From contig JAZBQD010000027.1 of the NCBI GenBank assembly GCA_036583965.1, positions 6,156,187 through 6,220,186 of the forward strand: a DNA stretch of 64,000 nt, given 5' to 3'. Positions 37,201 through 45,800 of this stretch are shown piece by piece (position 1 is the first letter of the stretch; each line of letters starts with the position of its first letter). The notes below the pieces were generated by a model. The model was not told where the DNA came from. It worked only from the letters and a program-made list of their open reading frames with translations, and made no database searches. The stretch comes from Prunella strophiata (lineage: Eukaryota; Chordata; Aves; Passeriformes; Prunellidae). Made by a program: the position numbers and the translations under genes.

Positions 37201-38375
37201 ACAGGAAAATAGAGGAATTTCTGTCTTGCTTTGAAGAGAAAATCAAGGATTTAACTGAAGAGGCTTTTAGCACCCAGGTAAAACTTCATCTTGAAAAGCT
37301 CTTCATTTGAACTGCATTGATTCAGTTACAGCTATCTGGTGATTTTCTGATGTTTTCTGGACAAACCTCACCTTTGCTCTGTTCTGCTGTTCTTCTCTAA
37401 GCATCCATTCTCTGGCCATTTGCAGTTAAGCTCAGAAGCAAGGAGCTACCTCATTATGTAATTCAGCTTTTCTTTCAACTGCAGCGACTGTCATGGTAAA
37501 TTAAGGTAGTTTTAAACTCATTAAAGCTAATTGCCTTTCTCCCATGTAGGTAACAGCTTTGATAAAACTGAAAGAATGTGAAGACTCCCACCTTGGGGAA
37601 GAAGTGGACAGGAACTGGAATGAAGTGGTGACCCAGCAGTACCTGTTTGACAGGCTGGCACGGGAGGTGGGTGCTCTGCAGCTGTGGGACACAGAAACCA
37701 CACTGGTTTTGCAGCAGTTTCAAAAGCATAAATGGGATTTATAGTGACACACTGGGTCTAAAATTACATGGTTTTTTATCCAATGGAGTAGAGGTTGCAG
37801 AGGAAATATTTTTGTTTAAAATGACTTGAATCACACTGTGCTGCTAAAACCTCCTTCCTGTGGGTTTCAGATTGAAGCTCTAAAGTCCATTACAAAAGCA
37901 GACCTGGTCAACTGGTTCCAAGCCCACAGAAGCAACCAGAGGAAAGTGCTCAGTGTACATGTGAGTGTCTGTCAGCTCTTGCTGCCACCTTCAAGAAGCA
38001 GAGTGCAGTAAGGGCATGGAGAGGAGATCTGTGATGTAACTTCTACTGTGGTTATCCACATTTTCTTCATTTATAAGTAGTGTTCTTGTTAGAATTGCAT
38101 TTCAGTATCTCAAGTTAATTGTCAGGGCAGAAAAACAGTGAATGAGATTTCAATTTTTCTTCTGGTACCTTTTTTCCAGGTGATTGGATATGGAAAGCAT
38201 GAAGGGGACTCAGAGGTGACAGCTGTCTCAGGACAGAACTCTTCATCTGGTGAAATACCTCAGCTTGTTTTACTTGCCCCCCTCCTCTTTGATGCGTGAC
38301 ATTACTTCCATCAAGGACATCAAAGCCTACACATCAACTCTGAATGTTCTCCCTTACCATAAAATACTGAAATAA
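12599..38375 (+). CDS. NRDC: NRDC, nardilysin, complete gene of 31 coding exons
   Basis: Nardilysin is an M16 zinc metallopeptidase (insulysin family) that cleaves N-terminal to Arg in dibasic sites and enhances ectodomain shedding. The exons listed separately sum to 3473 nt. Removing one extra base in exon 11 and one in exon 31 gives 3471 nt, exactly 1157 codons with stop, close to the mammalian length of about 1150. Order: Arg/Ala-rich N-terminus (1-48); MPGRNK and a variable region; acidic insertion (about 142-206, specific to nardilysin); inverted zinc motif HFLEH (239-243); third zinc ligand Glu 320, 77 residues after the last His as in insulysin; M16 middle and C-terminal domains; and the substrate-binding loop RTKQTLGYHV. 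The end LPYHKILK followed by TAA matches the family. As written, exon 11 runs into TAG at 25643-25645. OSBPL9 converges from the right. Confidence 0.97.
12943..16855 (+). other. NRDC intron 1
   Basis: The longest NRDC intron (3.9 kb), GT-AG. A CR1 tail lies near 15810-15885. No other feature was recognised. Confidence 0.8.
15810..15885 (+). mobile_element. CR1 LINE 3'-end fragment
   Basis: The text GGGCTGGAGTAGATGACCTC, followed by a CTTTCAAC-type stretch and ATTCTGTG, is the degenerate 3' tail common to avian CR1 elements. Only the tail is present, as is typical of 5'-truncated copies. Confidence 0.75.
16856..17159 (+). CDS. NRDC: NRDC coding exon 2, acidic domain
   Basis: It opens YIKLQNGLCALLISDL, the first strand of the M16 fold, and then enters about 65 residues dominated by Asp, Glu and Ser (residues about 142-206). 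This acidic insertion separates nardilysin from insulysin and mediates partner and polyamine binding in mammals. It is interspersed with Ser and Gly rather than a pure poly-Glu run. Donor gtatgt. Confidence 0.95.
17334..17415 (+). CDS. NRDC: NRDC coding exon 3, zinc-binding HFLEH
   Basis: It encodes GSFSDPEDLPGLAHFLEH. The inverted zinc motif HXXEH is intact: His 239, the catalytic base Glu 242, and His 243. The last codon is split with exon 4. Confidence 0.96.
18005..18158 (+). CDS. NRDC: NRDC coding exon 4
   Basis: It encodes MVFMGSLKYPDENGFDAFLK, continues through NASTDCERTVFQFDV and ends ALDR. It follows the zinc motif directly. It is richer in CpG than the neighbouring introns. Confidence 0.96.
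19860..19933 (+). CDS. NRDC: NRDC coding exon 5
   Basis: It encodes WAQFFIHPLMIRDAIDREVE and then AVDS, leading to the third zinc ligand at the start of exon 6. Donor gtaagt. Confidence 0.96.
21349..21444 (+). CDS. NRDC: NRDC coding exon 6, third zinc ligand
   Basis: The first complete residue is Glu 320 of the AVDSEYQ motif, its codon split across the intron. It lies 77 residues after His 243, the spacing of the third zinc ligand in insulysin. The exon continues RPSDANRKEMLFGSLARPG. Confidence 0.96.
22346..22468 (+). CDS. NRDC: NRDC coding exon 7
   Basis: It encodes NADTLKHEPKLNNIDTYTRL, then REFWQRHYSAHYMTLVVQSK, a core strand of the first M16 domain. Confidence 0.96.
23848..23905 (+). 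CDS. NRDC: NRDC coding exon 8
   Basis: It encodes ETLDTLEKWVTEIFSEIPN, the end of the first M16 domain. Acceptor ttttttag, donor gtaaga. Confidence 0.95.
24867..24940 (+). CDS. NRDC: NRDC coding exon 9
   Basis: It encodes GLPKPSFGHLTQPFDTPEFH, then KLYR. Acceptor tttttaag, donor gtaagt. Confidence 0.95.
25135..25204 (+). CDS. NRDC: NRDC coding exon 10
   Basis: It encodes VPIRKVHSLTITWALPPQEQ, then YYR. The second M16 domain starts here. Confidence 0.95.
25573..25651 (+). CDS. NRDC: NRDC coding exon 11, with one extra base
   Basis: It reads VKPLHYISWLVGHEGKGSV in frame. The expected continuation LSFLRKK is recovered only by skipping one base near 25633-25634, in the tetramer CTAG. Read literally, translation ends at TAG 25643-25645, after about residue 479. 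The exon is 79 nt where 78 keeps the gene in frame. Confidence 0.93.
26085..26205 (+). CDS. NRDC: NRDC coding exon 12
   Basis: It encodes FWALALYGGNGETGFEQNST, then YSIFSISVTLTDEGYKHFYE. It is separated from exon 13 by a 78-bp intron. Confidence 0.96.
26284..26342 (+). CDS. NRDC: NRDC coding exon 13, GC donor
   Basis: It encodes VAHVVFQYVKMLQRRGPDQ. The frame-keeping exon end is CAAAG followed by gcaagt, a GC-AG intron with otherwise ideal donor consensus. The nearest GT, four bases later, would break the frame. Confidence 0.94.
26941..26995 (+). CDS. NRDC: NRDC coding exon 14
   Basis: It encodes IWEEIQKIEANEFHYQEQ. Acceptor ctttgcag, donor gtattt. Confidence 0.95.
28213..28317 (+). CDS. 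NRDC: NRDC coding exon 15
   Basis: It encodes TDPVDYVENLCENMQLFKKE, then DFLTGDQLLFEYKPE. Both boundaries are phase 0. Confidence 0.95.
28582..28705 (+). CDS. NRDC: NRDC coding exon 16
   Basis: It encodes IIADALNQLSPQRANLVLLS, then GQCHLKEKWFGTQYSME. Confidence 0.95.
29188..29274 (+). CDS. NRDC: NRDC coding exon 17
   Basis: It encodes DIDTYWSDLWDSDFELNPDL, then HLPEENKYI. Confidence 0.95.
29871..29990 (+). CDS. NRDC: NRDC coding exon 18
   Basis: It encodes ATDFALKVADCPETEYPVKT, then QQGCLWYRKDDKFKIPK. Confidence 0.95.
30717..30768 (+). CDS. NRDC: NRDC coding exon 19
   Basis: It encodes GYVRFHLISPLIQQSAE; a split Asn codon continues in exon 20. Donor gtgagg. Confidence 0.94.
31805..31955 (+). 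CDS. NRDC: NRDC coding exon 20
   Basis: It encodes VLLFDTFVNILSHNLGEPAY, then EADVAQLEYKLVAGEYGLII. This is strongly conserved C-terminal M16 sequence. Confidence 0.96.
32997..33124 (+). CDS. NRDC: NRDC coding exon 21
   Basis: It encodes LLFQLIIDYLSDFSFTPAVF, then TEQLKKTYYNILIKPETLA. Confidence 0.96.
33370..33532 (+). CDS. NRDC: NRDC coding exon 22, CpG-rich
   Basis: It encodes RWSMIDKYQTLMKGLSIEAL, then AFVSAFKAQLFVEGLVQGNF. Third codon positions are mostly G or C and CpG is frequent, in contrast with neighbouring exons. Confidence 0.95.
34151..34182 (+). CDS. NRDC: NRDC coding exon 23 (32 nt)
   Basis: A very small exon encoding EAKDFLNYVV. Acceptor cttccctag, donor gtgagt. It is required for frame and matches the family alignment at this point. 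Confidence 0.93.
34456..34594 (+). CDS. NRDC: NRDC coding exon 24
   Basis: It encodes KLHFAPLAHPCPVQFRVVDL, then KTLNKGDANSEVTVYYQ. Confidence 0.95.
34970..35017 (+). CDS. NRDC: NRDC coding exon 25
   Basis: Sixteen codons, SGARNLREYTLMELLV, with phase-0 boundaries. Confidence 0.95.
35306..35492. repeat. 187-bp direct duplication, copy 1 (NRDC intron 25)
   Basis: It matches 35929-36115 at a constant offset of 623 bp with about six substitutions and no gaps that I could find. It ends just before the polypyrimidine tract of exon 26. It resembles no transposon that I recognise. Confidence 0.95.
35514..35566 (+). CDS. NRDC: NRDC coding exon 26, substrate loop start
   Basis: It encodes MHMEEPCFDFLRTKQTLG. 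With exon 27 it forms RTKQTLGYHV, the counterpart of the insulysin RTKEQLGY loop whose Arg and Tyr contact substrate. Confidence 0.95.
35929..36115. repeat. 187-bp direct duplication, copy 2 (NRDC intron 26)
   Basis: Second copy of the block at 35306-35492, on the other side of exon 26. Exon 26 itself is not duplicated. Confidence 0.95.
36186..36269 (+). CDS. NRDC: NRDC coding exon 27
   Basis: It encodes YHVYPTCRNTSGILGFSVTV, then ATQATKY. The first Tyr belongs to the substrate loop. Confidence 0.95.
37187..37277 (+). CDS. NRDC: NRDC coding exon 28
   Basis: It encodes SELVDRKIEEFLSCFEEKIK, then DLTEEAFSTQ. Confidence 0.95.
37550..37666 (+). CDS. NRDC: NRDC coding exon 29
   Basis: It encodes VTALIKLKECEDSHLGEEVD, then RNWNEVVTQQYLFDRLARE. 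Donor gtgggt. Confidence 0.95.
37871..37960 (+). CDS. NRDC: NRDC coding exon 30
   Basis: It encodes IEALKSITKADLVNWFQAHR, then SNQRKVLSVH. Phase 0 at both ends. Confidence 0.95.
38180..38375 (+). CDS. NRDC: NRDC last coding exon, with one extra base
   Basis: It starts VIGYGKHEGDSEVTA and reaches SSSGEIPQLV. If one T of the TTTT run at 38268-38271 is discounted, the frame continues YLPPSSLMRDITSIKDIKAY and ends LPYHKILK with TAA at 38373-38375, as in mammals. Read literally it stops at TGA about nine codons later. The exon is 196 nt where 195 keeps frame. Confidence 0.92.
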
Positions 38376-38376
38376 A
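38371..38376 (+). terminator. AATAAA overlapping the NRDC stop codon
   Basis: The hexamer contains the TAA stop. Other candidates are ATTAAA near 38449 and AATAAA at 38832-38837. Use of the first would leave almost no 3' UTR, so the later sites are likelier to be the main ones. Confidence 0.4.
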
Positions 38377-38837
38377 ACTGATACCTTGCCCTGCCCTGCT
38401 GTGTAATACAGGTGCTTTCTGCAACATCAACATTACAAACCTATTTTTATTAAACCAGAGCTGTAGTGGTAGCTGGGATGAAGAGCCCATTCAGACACTG
38501 AGGAAGCTTTCCCCAAGTTTCCAGCCAAGCTCTCATCACCTTCCCAAGTTCATTAAGAAGAAGCACAGCCCTGACTTGCCCACAGGTGCCACGTTCTCCT
38601 CTCCAGAGTCTGGAGCTGTGGGCTCTGCCTTTGTGTCCAGCCTGGCCTGTACCAGCCCTGCAGTGCTGCAGCAGCTCCTCAGCAGCAGTGACAGCTCCTC
38701 AGGACAGGACCTGCAGCACTCCTGGAGCAGTGACAGTGGGTGGGAGGGGGAGAAAAGCCCAAGGCTTCCATCTCACACTGCTTTTTTAGTTTTTCTGTAT
38801 GTGCAAGATAGACAAAATCAAGATGAAATCAAATAAA

Positions 38838-39802
38838 AGCTAGACTTAACTGTGGAGAGAAAAGTAGTTTGATTGCTACATCTAGCTACTTACTCAATCA
38901 TTATTAACTGTAGCAAAAGCACACAATGCAGAGGTTCCTGACCTGCTGGCAAGGCTGGATGTAGAGTCCAGAAACTTCTCCTGTGGATGATGCAGATGCT
39001 CATTTTGCTAGTTCATGAACTACTTTAAGAAGTAGGTTTAGCTAGCTGCAAGGATTATTCCAGTGGAAAAACAAATACCTCTAATACATTTCACATAATT
39101 AATTTATCATGACTCAACTGAAAAACAGTCTTCCTGCAAAGGTTTATTATGAAATAAAAAGTCCATAAGAGAAGTTTGAAAAATCTATTTTATGAAGCTT
39201 TAAGATGCATTGGGTAGAATTATCTATGGTTACATTTCAATCTCAAAATAACAGTTATTTTGGGCAAGACACTGAAATGCCAAAAGATTTGATTATCATA
39301 CAGGTGGAAGATAACATTTATGTAAGCATTTTCTAACAAATTGTCCCATCAGAGGAATCCTCATATTTACACCTTGCAAACATCAGCGAGATTTAAATGA
39401 CACCTTGCATTTTGTTCCTTGCTTTTTAAATATGTAGGACCCAGGATTATGATGCAACTGCTCCCACACCGTGGCCTTCACAGTGGTTGTAGAGTGTCTG
39501 TGCCCCAGGGCCCAGCCTCTGCCTGCTCCAGAGGCAGCAGAGCAGGGCCTGAGCCTGGGCACTGCCCCCAGAGCCCTGCCCGGAGCTGCTCAGCCTCTCG
39601 TGAATTGCTTTGTCTGTCTCAGTAAGTCCAGTATCCCTGAGATAGGAACCGCTGCAGCTGGAGGGGTGGGGCTGTGCCGGGTACGGACGTGATCCCTGCG
39701 GGGCCGGGCTCAGCTGCAGCCCTGCCCAGCCTGGGCTCAGCTGCAGCCCTGCCCAGCCCGGGCTCAGCTGCAGCCCTGCCCAGCCCGGGCTCCGGGGCTC
39801 TC
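38838..39802 (-). other. OSBPL9 3' UTR / NRDC-OSBPL9 convergent spacer
   Basis: Non-coding sequence between converging genes. For the minus strand, AATAAA equivalents (TTTATT on +) lie at 39143-39148 and at 38446-38451. The second would make the OSBPL9 transcript overlap that of NRDC. Confidence 0.5.
39706..39790. repeat. 27-bp minisatellite in the OSBPL9 3' UTR
   Basis: Three near-identical 27-bp units start at 39706, 39733 and 39760 (each begins GGGCTCAGCTGCAGCCCTGC), with a partial fourth. The last unit ends about 13 bases from the OSBPL9 stop codon, on the 3' UTR side. Confidence 0.95.
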
Positions 39803-39877
39803 TCAGTGCTTGCTGGCAGCGAGGCGCTTCAGCAGCGGCTCGTCGTACACCCAGCACTCCCCATCCTCGTGGAATAA
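39803..39877 (-). CDS. OSBPL9: OSBPL9 last coding exon
   Basis: It encodes [20 protein letters not shown], then ASKH and TGA at 39805-39803. A 94-bp intron separates it from the previous exon. Confidence 0.96.
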   Translation of the reverse strand, partial: LFHEDGECWVYDEPLLKRLAASKH

Positions 39878-42800
39878 CTGCAAAGGAATAAGCACAAGTA
39901 AGTTTTTGAGACTCAACCAGAAAGGAGCAAAGGCTACAGGCTGAGCTCCGCCCTGCTGGAACAAAGCTCACCCTCGTTTCCCACGAGGTCTCGTTCTCCT
40001 TCCTGGCCCTGGCCTCGGCTCTCTGCCGCTCCTCAAGCGCGTGCTTCGCCGCCGTGGCCGCGTCGATGTCTCTGATCTTCAGGTTGTAGGTGACATCCTT
40101 CCACAAGCTTGGAAGAGAAAGGGCAAGGGAGGCTTTTAGGGGAGCAGAGTGCTACCAGCTGGAGACAGCAGTGAATAAAGGTGGGTCTCAGGTTAGAGAA
40201 AGGGCAGAAAAGCCCTCGGGATATTTGGTATTTGTGCTGTTATGGCAGGAGGGAGGAGGAGGCTTCCCTGAACATTTGATCCCAACCAGGCTGTGACTGA
40301 GAACTCCAGGTCCCCTCTTCCCCCTCAAATCCCCAGCCTGCCTGTACCTGGGCTCAGGGGAGAGCAGAGCATGCAGTGCTTGGATCAGTGCAGCCTGAGT
40401 CCCTGGACTGCAAACTGGAGTCTAACTAAAACAAAATCTGAATGTTCCCAGTTAACTGAAGTTCTTACCAGCGAGACTCAAAGTCGTCTTGGTCCTCCAA
40501 TTTCCTTACCTTCTTCTTTATTGTAGGCATTTTCTTGGTATCTATAAAGACAGCATTCTCCTGGAGTGGAAGATGAAAAAGAAATAAACCTATTCAGTTC
40601 GTTAGCTAGACTTCAAATTTTCTACACTCTAGTGCACTGGTTAATAGGAAATACATGAAATATGGTAATTCTTCAGATTCTCTTCTTGTATAGAAATCAA
40701 GCTTCATTAAGAATAAATGAACAAGTTTTATCCCCAGTTCAGCATTATTTTGGACAGCCTCATAGGAGGTTCCAACTATTAATGTTTGTTTAAAATAAAA
40801 TACCAAGCCTACAAAACCACCCCAAACCCCCCTTTCTAAGTACAGTCTTCTATTTCTGATGAAAAGAGAAAAAAGAAAGCAAGCTGTGTTACCCCTGTGG
40901 AGTACTTTGCATACATGACCCCATTCCATTCTCCTTCAATGGAGCAGAAGGGTTTCTTGTCATTTGGAGAACTAAAGAGAAACAAACAGTCATTTCTCAG
41001 CTGTGTTACAGCAACTGAAAAATCCTGAAGGATCAAAACTTGGTCTTCTGTAAAGCCTGGTTTATATCACTCCATGCCCAGCACAGAAGAGAGGAGGGCT
41101 CTGTTTACAAGGGGGCAGTCTGGCATGAGTGAGTTACATAAACCTTAACAGGAAGCACTGAGCAGGGTAAAACAGCCTGGCCTGAGGGCTGGATCTGCAT
41201 TTAGAGTTTAGGAAAGCAGTTCCAGGCCTTCCACACAGATTTAGGGTGGTGAGTTTAAGCTTAAAAAGGTTTCCATACTGGGAAACACAATACACCAGTT
41301 TTTAAATGGCATCTATCAATGTGTCAGTGATTTAAAACCAAGTTAAACCTCATTTTGCTGGCATCACAGCACATCTCCAAAAATTCATCTCCACTGAATT
41401 CTCTGTGCTGGGTATATGCACAGGGTTTAACCAAAATCCACCAAATCACAGGTAAAATTATGTGACATTTTCAACTGACACATTGTGCACAGTATCCCAA
41501 GGCTTGCTGCAGTATTTGTATTTATAGCAAAGGTAATGATGGAGTCACTTTTGATAATTCTGGAGAGCAAAGTGCCCTTTGGGAATCAGCTGAGGATGTT
41601 TTCAAGCAGCATAAAGTAGGACACAGGCCTGTGCAGCTTCCTCTCACAAATTTGGCTACAAAATGGCAAATTCCATGACAGGTAATGATGAGCTGAGTTC
41701 TTCTGGGTGTTGCTGCTTCAGCATTTTACACTCTTGACTGCCTTGTTAAAACTGTTGGCATTTAGGGAAGGGAAAAGTGAAATTAAGGAAGCTGCTTACA
41801 AAATTTCAGCAGTAACTCTGTGCTTCTTTCCTCCATAAAATGGTTTTGTGTGGAAGACAATGGAAGCATTGTAACCTGTCTTTGAGCAATTGATGCTGCA
41901 CTCCCCCCCAAGCTCTATCCATGGCACAGTGAGAATAGACCTGCAATTAGAAACATAGAAATGCACATAATGATAAGCTCCTGACCAATAAATACTAAGC
42001 ATGAGACATTACAAGGCATTAAAAATGAAAATACCAATTAAAGCATTTACTTGCCTTCCATAGCCATTAGGAAAAGTCAAAATATAGTGTTCATCATGAT
42101 CTAGGCATGTAACACACCCTGTTAAAGAAAAATGAAAATAGATTTGAAAAACATTAAGCAAAACTTCTACAGAACTTTTCATAATGATCTCATGAAATAT
42201 GGCATTAAAAACAGGTGCCAGAAAAAGGAAAAGTGAGGAGTTTCATTTTTAATGGATGCTGGAAATGCCCAGCATCTAATTCAGATCCATAAGCTCCAGT
42301 TACATAAATTCAACCACTGCTTACATTTAGTACCATGACTTTAAATTATTTATGTAAATTATTCCATGAAAAATCCTAGTTGCAGAATTTAATTTCTCCT
42401 CTGCTGTCCAGTTTACACACACATACCTTGCCCTATGTTATGAACCCCAATAGACATTCCTAGGAATTTGGACTTGGTCCATATGTGAGCATTGAACTGT
42501 ATCCTCTTGCTAAAACACTCTGCATAAAATGCTGAAACTGAAAAGAGAGGCAGGTATTAAAAACAGCAGCACATGACATTGATAGCTTTGTTTCCAAATT
42601 CATTCACTGGGAAATATCCCCAAGTGCCTCACACTTATGTGGCAACAGAGTTTGCAATTAGTTTCTCACAAAAGCAGTTTATAATTTTTCAGCCTTTATA
42701 AACATTCAGCTTTTAAATCTGGAGAGAAAGTCTAAATCCAGGATTTGAGCCAAGAGCTGATTTTATTGTCCCCCCTCTCCAGCTGCCACCTCTCCTGGCA

Positions 42801-45800
42801 AAGGTACTGTCACAACTTACTTGGAGGATGGTGAGAGACCTGCTCTGCCACAAAGGTGACGTTGCTTTTACTGACCCAGGGCACTGGTCCTTCTGAGACT
42901 GGCTCCTGTGGGACAGGGGAGAGGATTCCATCATTCCATCACTCACACTGCCTGCCAGCACTGCAAGCCTCCCTGAGAAGCTGCCTCCATCCTTAAAGGC
43001 TTCCAGAAATGTACTGCAGGACTCCTCAGTCCTGGAACTATGATCCTTTCTAAAGGATAGAGTTTCTACTCTCTTATTTTTAAGTATAAATGTCTTTGTT
43101 TTAATTGCCCCCAGTTAAACTGAAAGACTCATGTATAAACCCAATTACAAAATAGTATTTAAGTGGGAGAAACAGTTTTTGGTTTTGCTTCTGAAAAAGT
43201 CTGAACTGCATATTAATAGTGATCAGATTTCATGTACCACAAAACCATAAACTAATATTCATTTCCTGTGGCAAAGAATGCAAAGTGTAATTAATTCATG
43301 GTTAGAAGCAGTGGAAGCCCAAATACAACACTGCCTTTATGCCAGCAAATTGGAGTGCAAATATTCACCTCAGAAACAAGACTTCAGCAAACAGACCAGT
43401 GGGAAGCAAAGGAAATGGGAAAAATATATGGCTTATACCCAAATAATCCCATTGACTTGGATGAATTACACTGAGGCTACATGAAGCACCTCACAACAGC
43501 ACCTCCCACACCATCACTGGCAACTTCCTAAGGCAAGAAGCCCAAATGAGGTGCCAAAAAAGAAAAACAATAAAAAACCACACCCCAATGGTTTAAAAAA
43601 TAAAAGCAAAAAATCAGAACTTTGGGAATAAGCTAATTCATAATCAGTGCTATGAAAGAGTTTAGGGGAAAAGGACATTTTCAACATGTCAAGAAGTAGT
43701 TCTGTAAAAAACAATAAATTTTGTTATGCAAGATTTTATACTGCTGTCTAAAGAAAACAAGGAAGGAAGGGGAGAATTGGTTAAGAAATTGCTACAATTT
43801 GTTGATTTGCTACTTAAGCACAGCATAATCCATTTCAGTCAGTGACTTAAAGCTTTGGGTTGTATTTCTGCATTCTGGGCTCCAGAAAACCACCATGAGA
43901 AACTCACCATGTCATCCTCAGTGCCAGGCAACACCCAGTGGCAGCGGAAGATCTCCCCCAGAATGGGATTGTAAGGCTTCTTAGCAACTGAGCCTTTCCT
44001 TCCTGCATGGAAAGCTGAGAGGTACCACTTAACCACCTGAACCATCCTCTCCTTGGGATCCTTCTGGTCACTGATGCTACAGAGAGAGAGAGAAAAAAGG
44101 ACAGGCAGAGTGAAATTTAAGCAGGGACCTTGGATACAGGAAAGGTTTGTGGGTGCTTGGTTGTTTTACAACTGCAGGTTTGACTGATTTGACTGTTTTT
44201 GAAGTTTAAACCAAAATCCAAGCAATATTCTTCAAAACTACCAAATTCTGGCAGCCCCAAGGGCCATAACCAGCATGAGAAGCAGTGAATGCTCCTGTTC
44301 CAAAGTCAAATACCTGACAAACAGGTCCGGGTGTGCAAAGAAGTCAGCATACATTTCCAACAGAGACCTTCTCTCCAGGATAAATGTTGGAAGAACCACC
44401 TGAGAGAAGAAACACAACTCATCCAGCTGAAGGCATTTGGATATCCTGTACAAAAGCCAGCTGTAAATAGCTGTAAATAGCAAAATGTGCTCTCAGCTGA
44501 CTGTGAGCTCAGCTCACCAGTGAGTTCTGACATGTGCAGGTCAGCTGGCATCTTCTCCAAACCCTGAGGTTCAACAGGAACAGTCTCATCCTACATGGAT
44601 TCTAGTCCCACCCAGAGCACATCAAAAGCTGTTCTGAATTACAGTGTCACTGCTGATTTAACTCCATCTCTGTGAACACTCAATTTTCAGTTACAAACAC
44701 TCCCTTGCAGTCCCATCCTGCCACATGTCTCTGCAAGATGAAGGTAAAGCTCTCCCCCACTGCCTCCCAAAGGTCCATCCTTGTGGATCTGCTCACTGTG
44801 ATCCACCATCAATTACTGTTGCTGGCAAGGTACATGCTCATAAAGTTTCCTGGCAGCCTAATTTGAGATCAGTAATTTTCAGCTATCCCAGGAATTCCCA
44901 GAACAGACAGAATTTGGATCAATTCCTATTCAGAACTTCCAGAAACCTTGAGCAGTTTGCTTGTGAGCTGCTGGCTGTTCCCCCAGAAAAGTGTTATCTT
45001 TTTATTATCTACTGTTCATTCCAGGCTGGACACTTCAATTCATCCACTTAAGGAAACTCAAGGATAAGGATTGATCTCTCCTGCCCTTTCTCACTCTGGA
45101 ATTGTTTAAATTTATCCAAGCTGCCTGCAAAGACCAACACCTTCAGAATGCTGTTCATGCTGCCTTCACCAGACACCAGCACGAATCATTCATGAAGAAC
45201 CCAACCCATTTCTTGCCAGACCTAAGTGTAGCATTTCAAAATACACAGGCAACTTATTTACTCATTAAGATCCCAACTAAGCCAAGCTTTTCACTATATG
45301 GTTACTTCTCCCTTTTACTTTATGTTTTACTGAATGTCACCACACATTGGGATCTTGTAGCTCTTTTTAAGACAGGAGTAACATTTCAGCAATCTCCCTA
45401 TGTCAGCTTCACAAGCACTCCAAGAATTAGGTTCAAAGAGAACAAACAGCTACTTTCCATAGCAAACTATTTTCCCAAACAGATTTTAGCATCTGGATAT
45501 ATTTATTCTGCAGCTACTTTTCCCCTTCCCGTAAGAACTCCAAAAACACCATGCTGAAGAGATTACAGCTTAACTAGAAGAAATATGTAGTTAATTATAT
45601 AACATTTCTTTTACACAGAATTCTGGGTTTACTGCCCCTCCCATCCCCAGGAACCCCAGCAAGTTTACCTTGGTGAGGTCCATGCCTAATCTCACTTGTG
45701 ACAAGAGATGCATGATGACACTTTTGTGCTCCTCCACTGACTCTCCTTCCCCATCATCTTCTCGATCGTCAGGAGGATCAAAGAGATCTGAAAGACCAAA

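Noticed and set aside
12943..38179. Possible mir-761 hairpin (an NRDC intronic microRNA in mammals)
   Set aside because: I looked for its GCAGCAGGGTGAAAC core in the introns and did not see it; it may be absent in birds.
4001..38375. RAB3B and NRDC as pseudogenes
   Set aside because: Introns are present, splice sites are intact, and conserved residues persist on both sides of each +1. There are no other lesions, so error or polymorphism fits better than decay.
45102..45557. 151-codon + strand open frame in an OSBPL9 intron
   Set aside because: Low-complexity composition, no family resemblance, antisense to a real gene.
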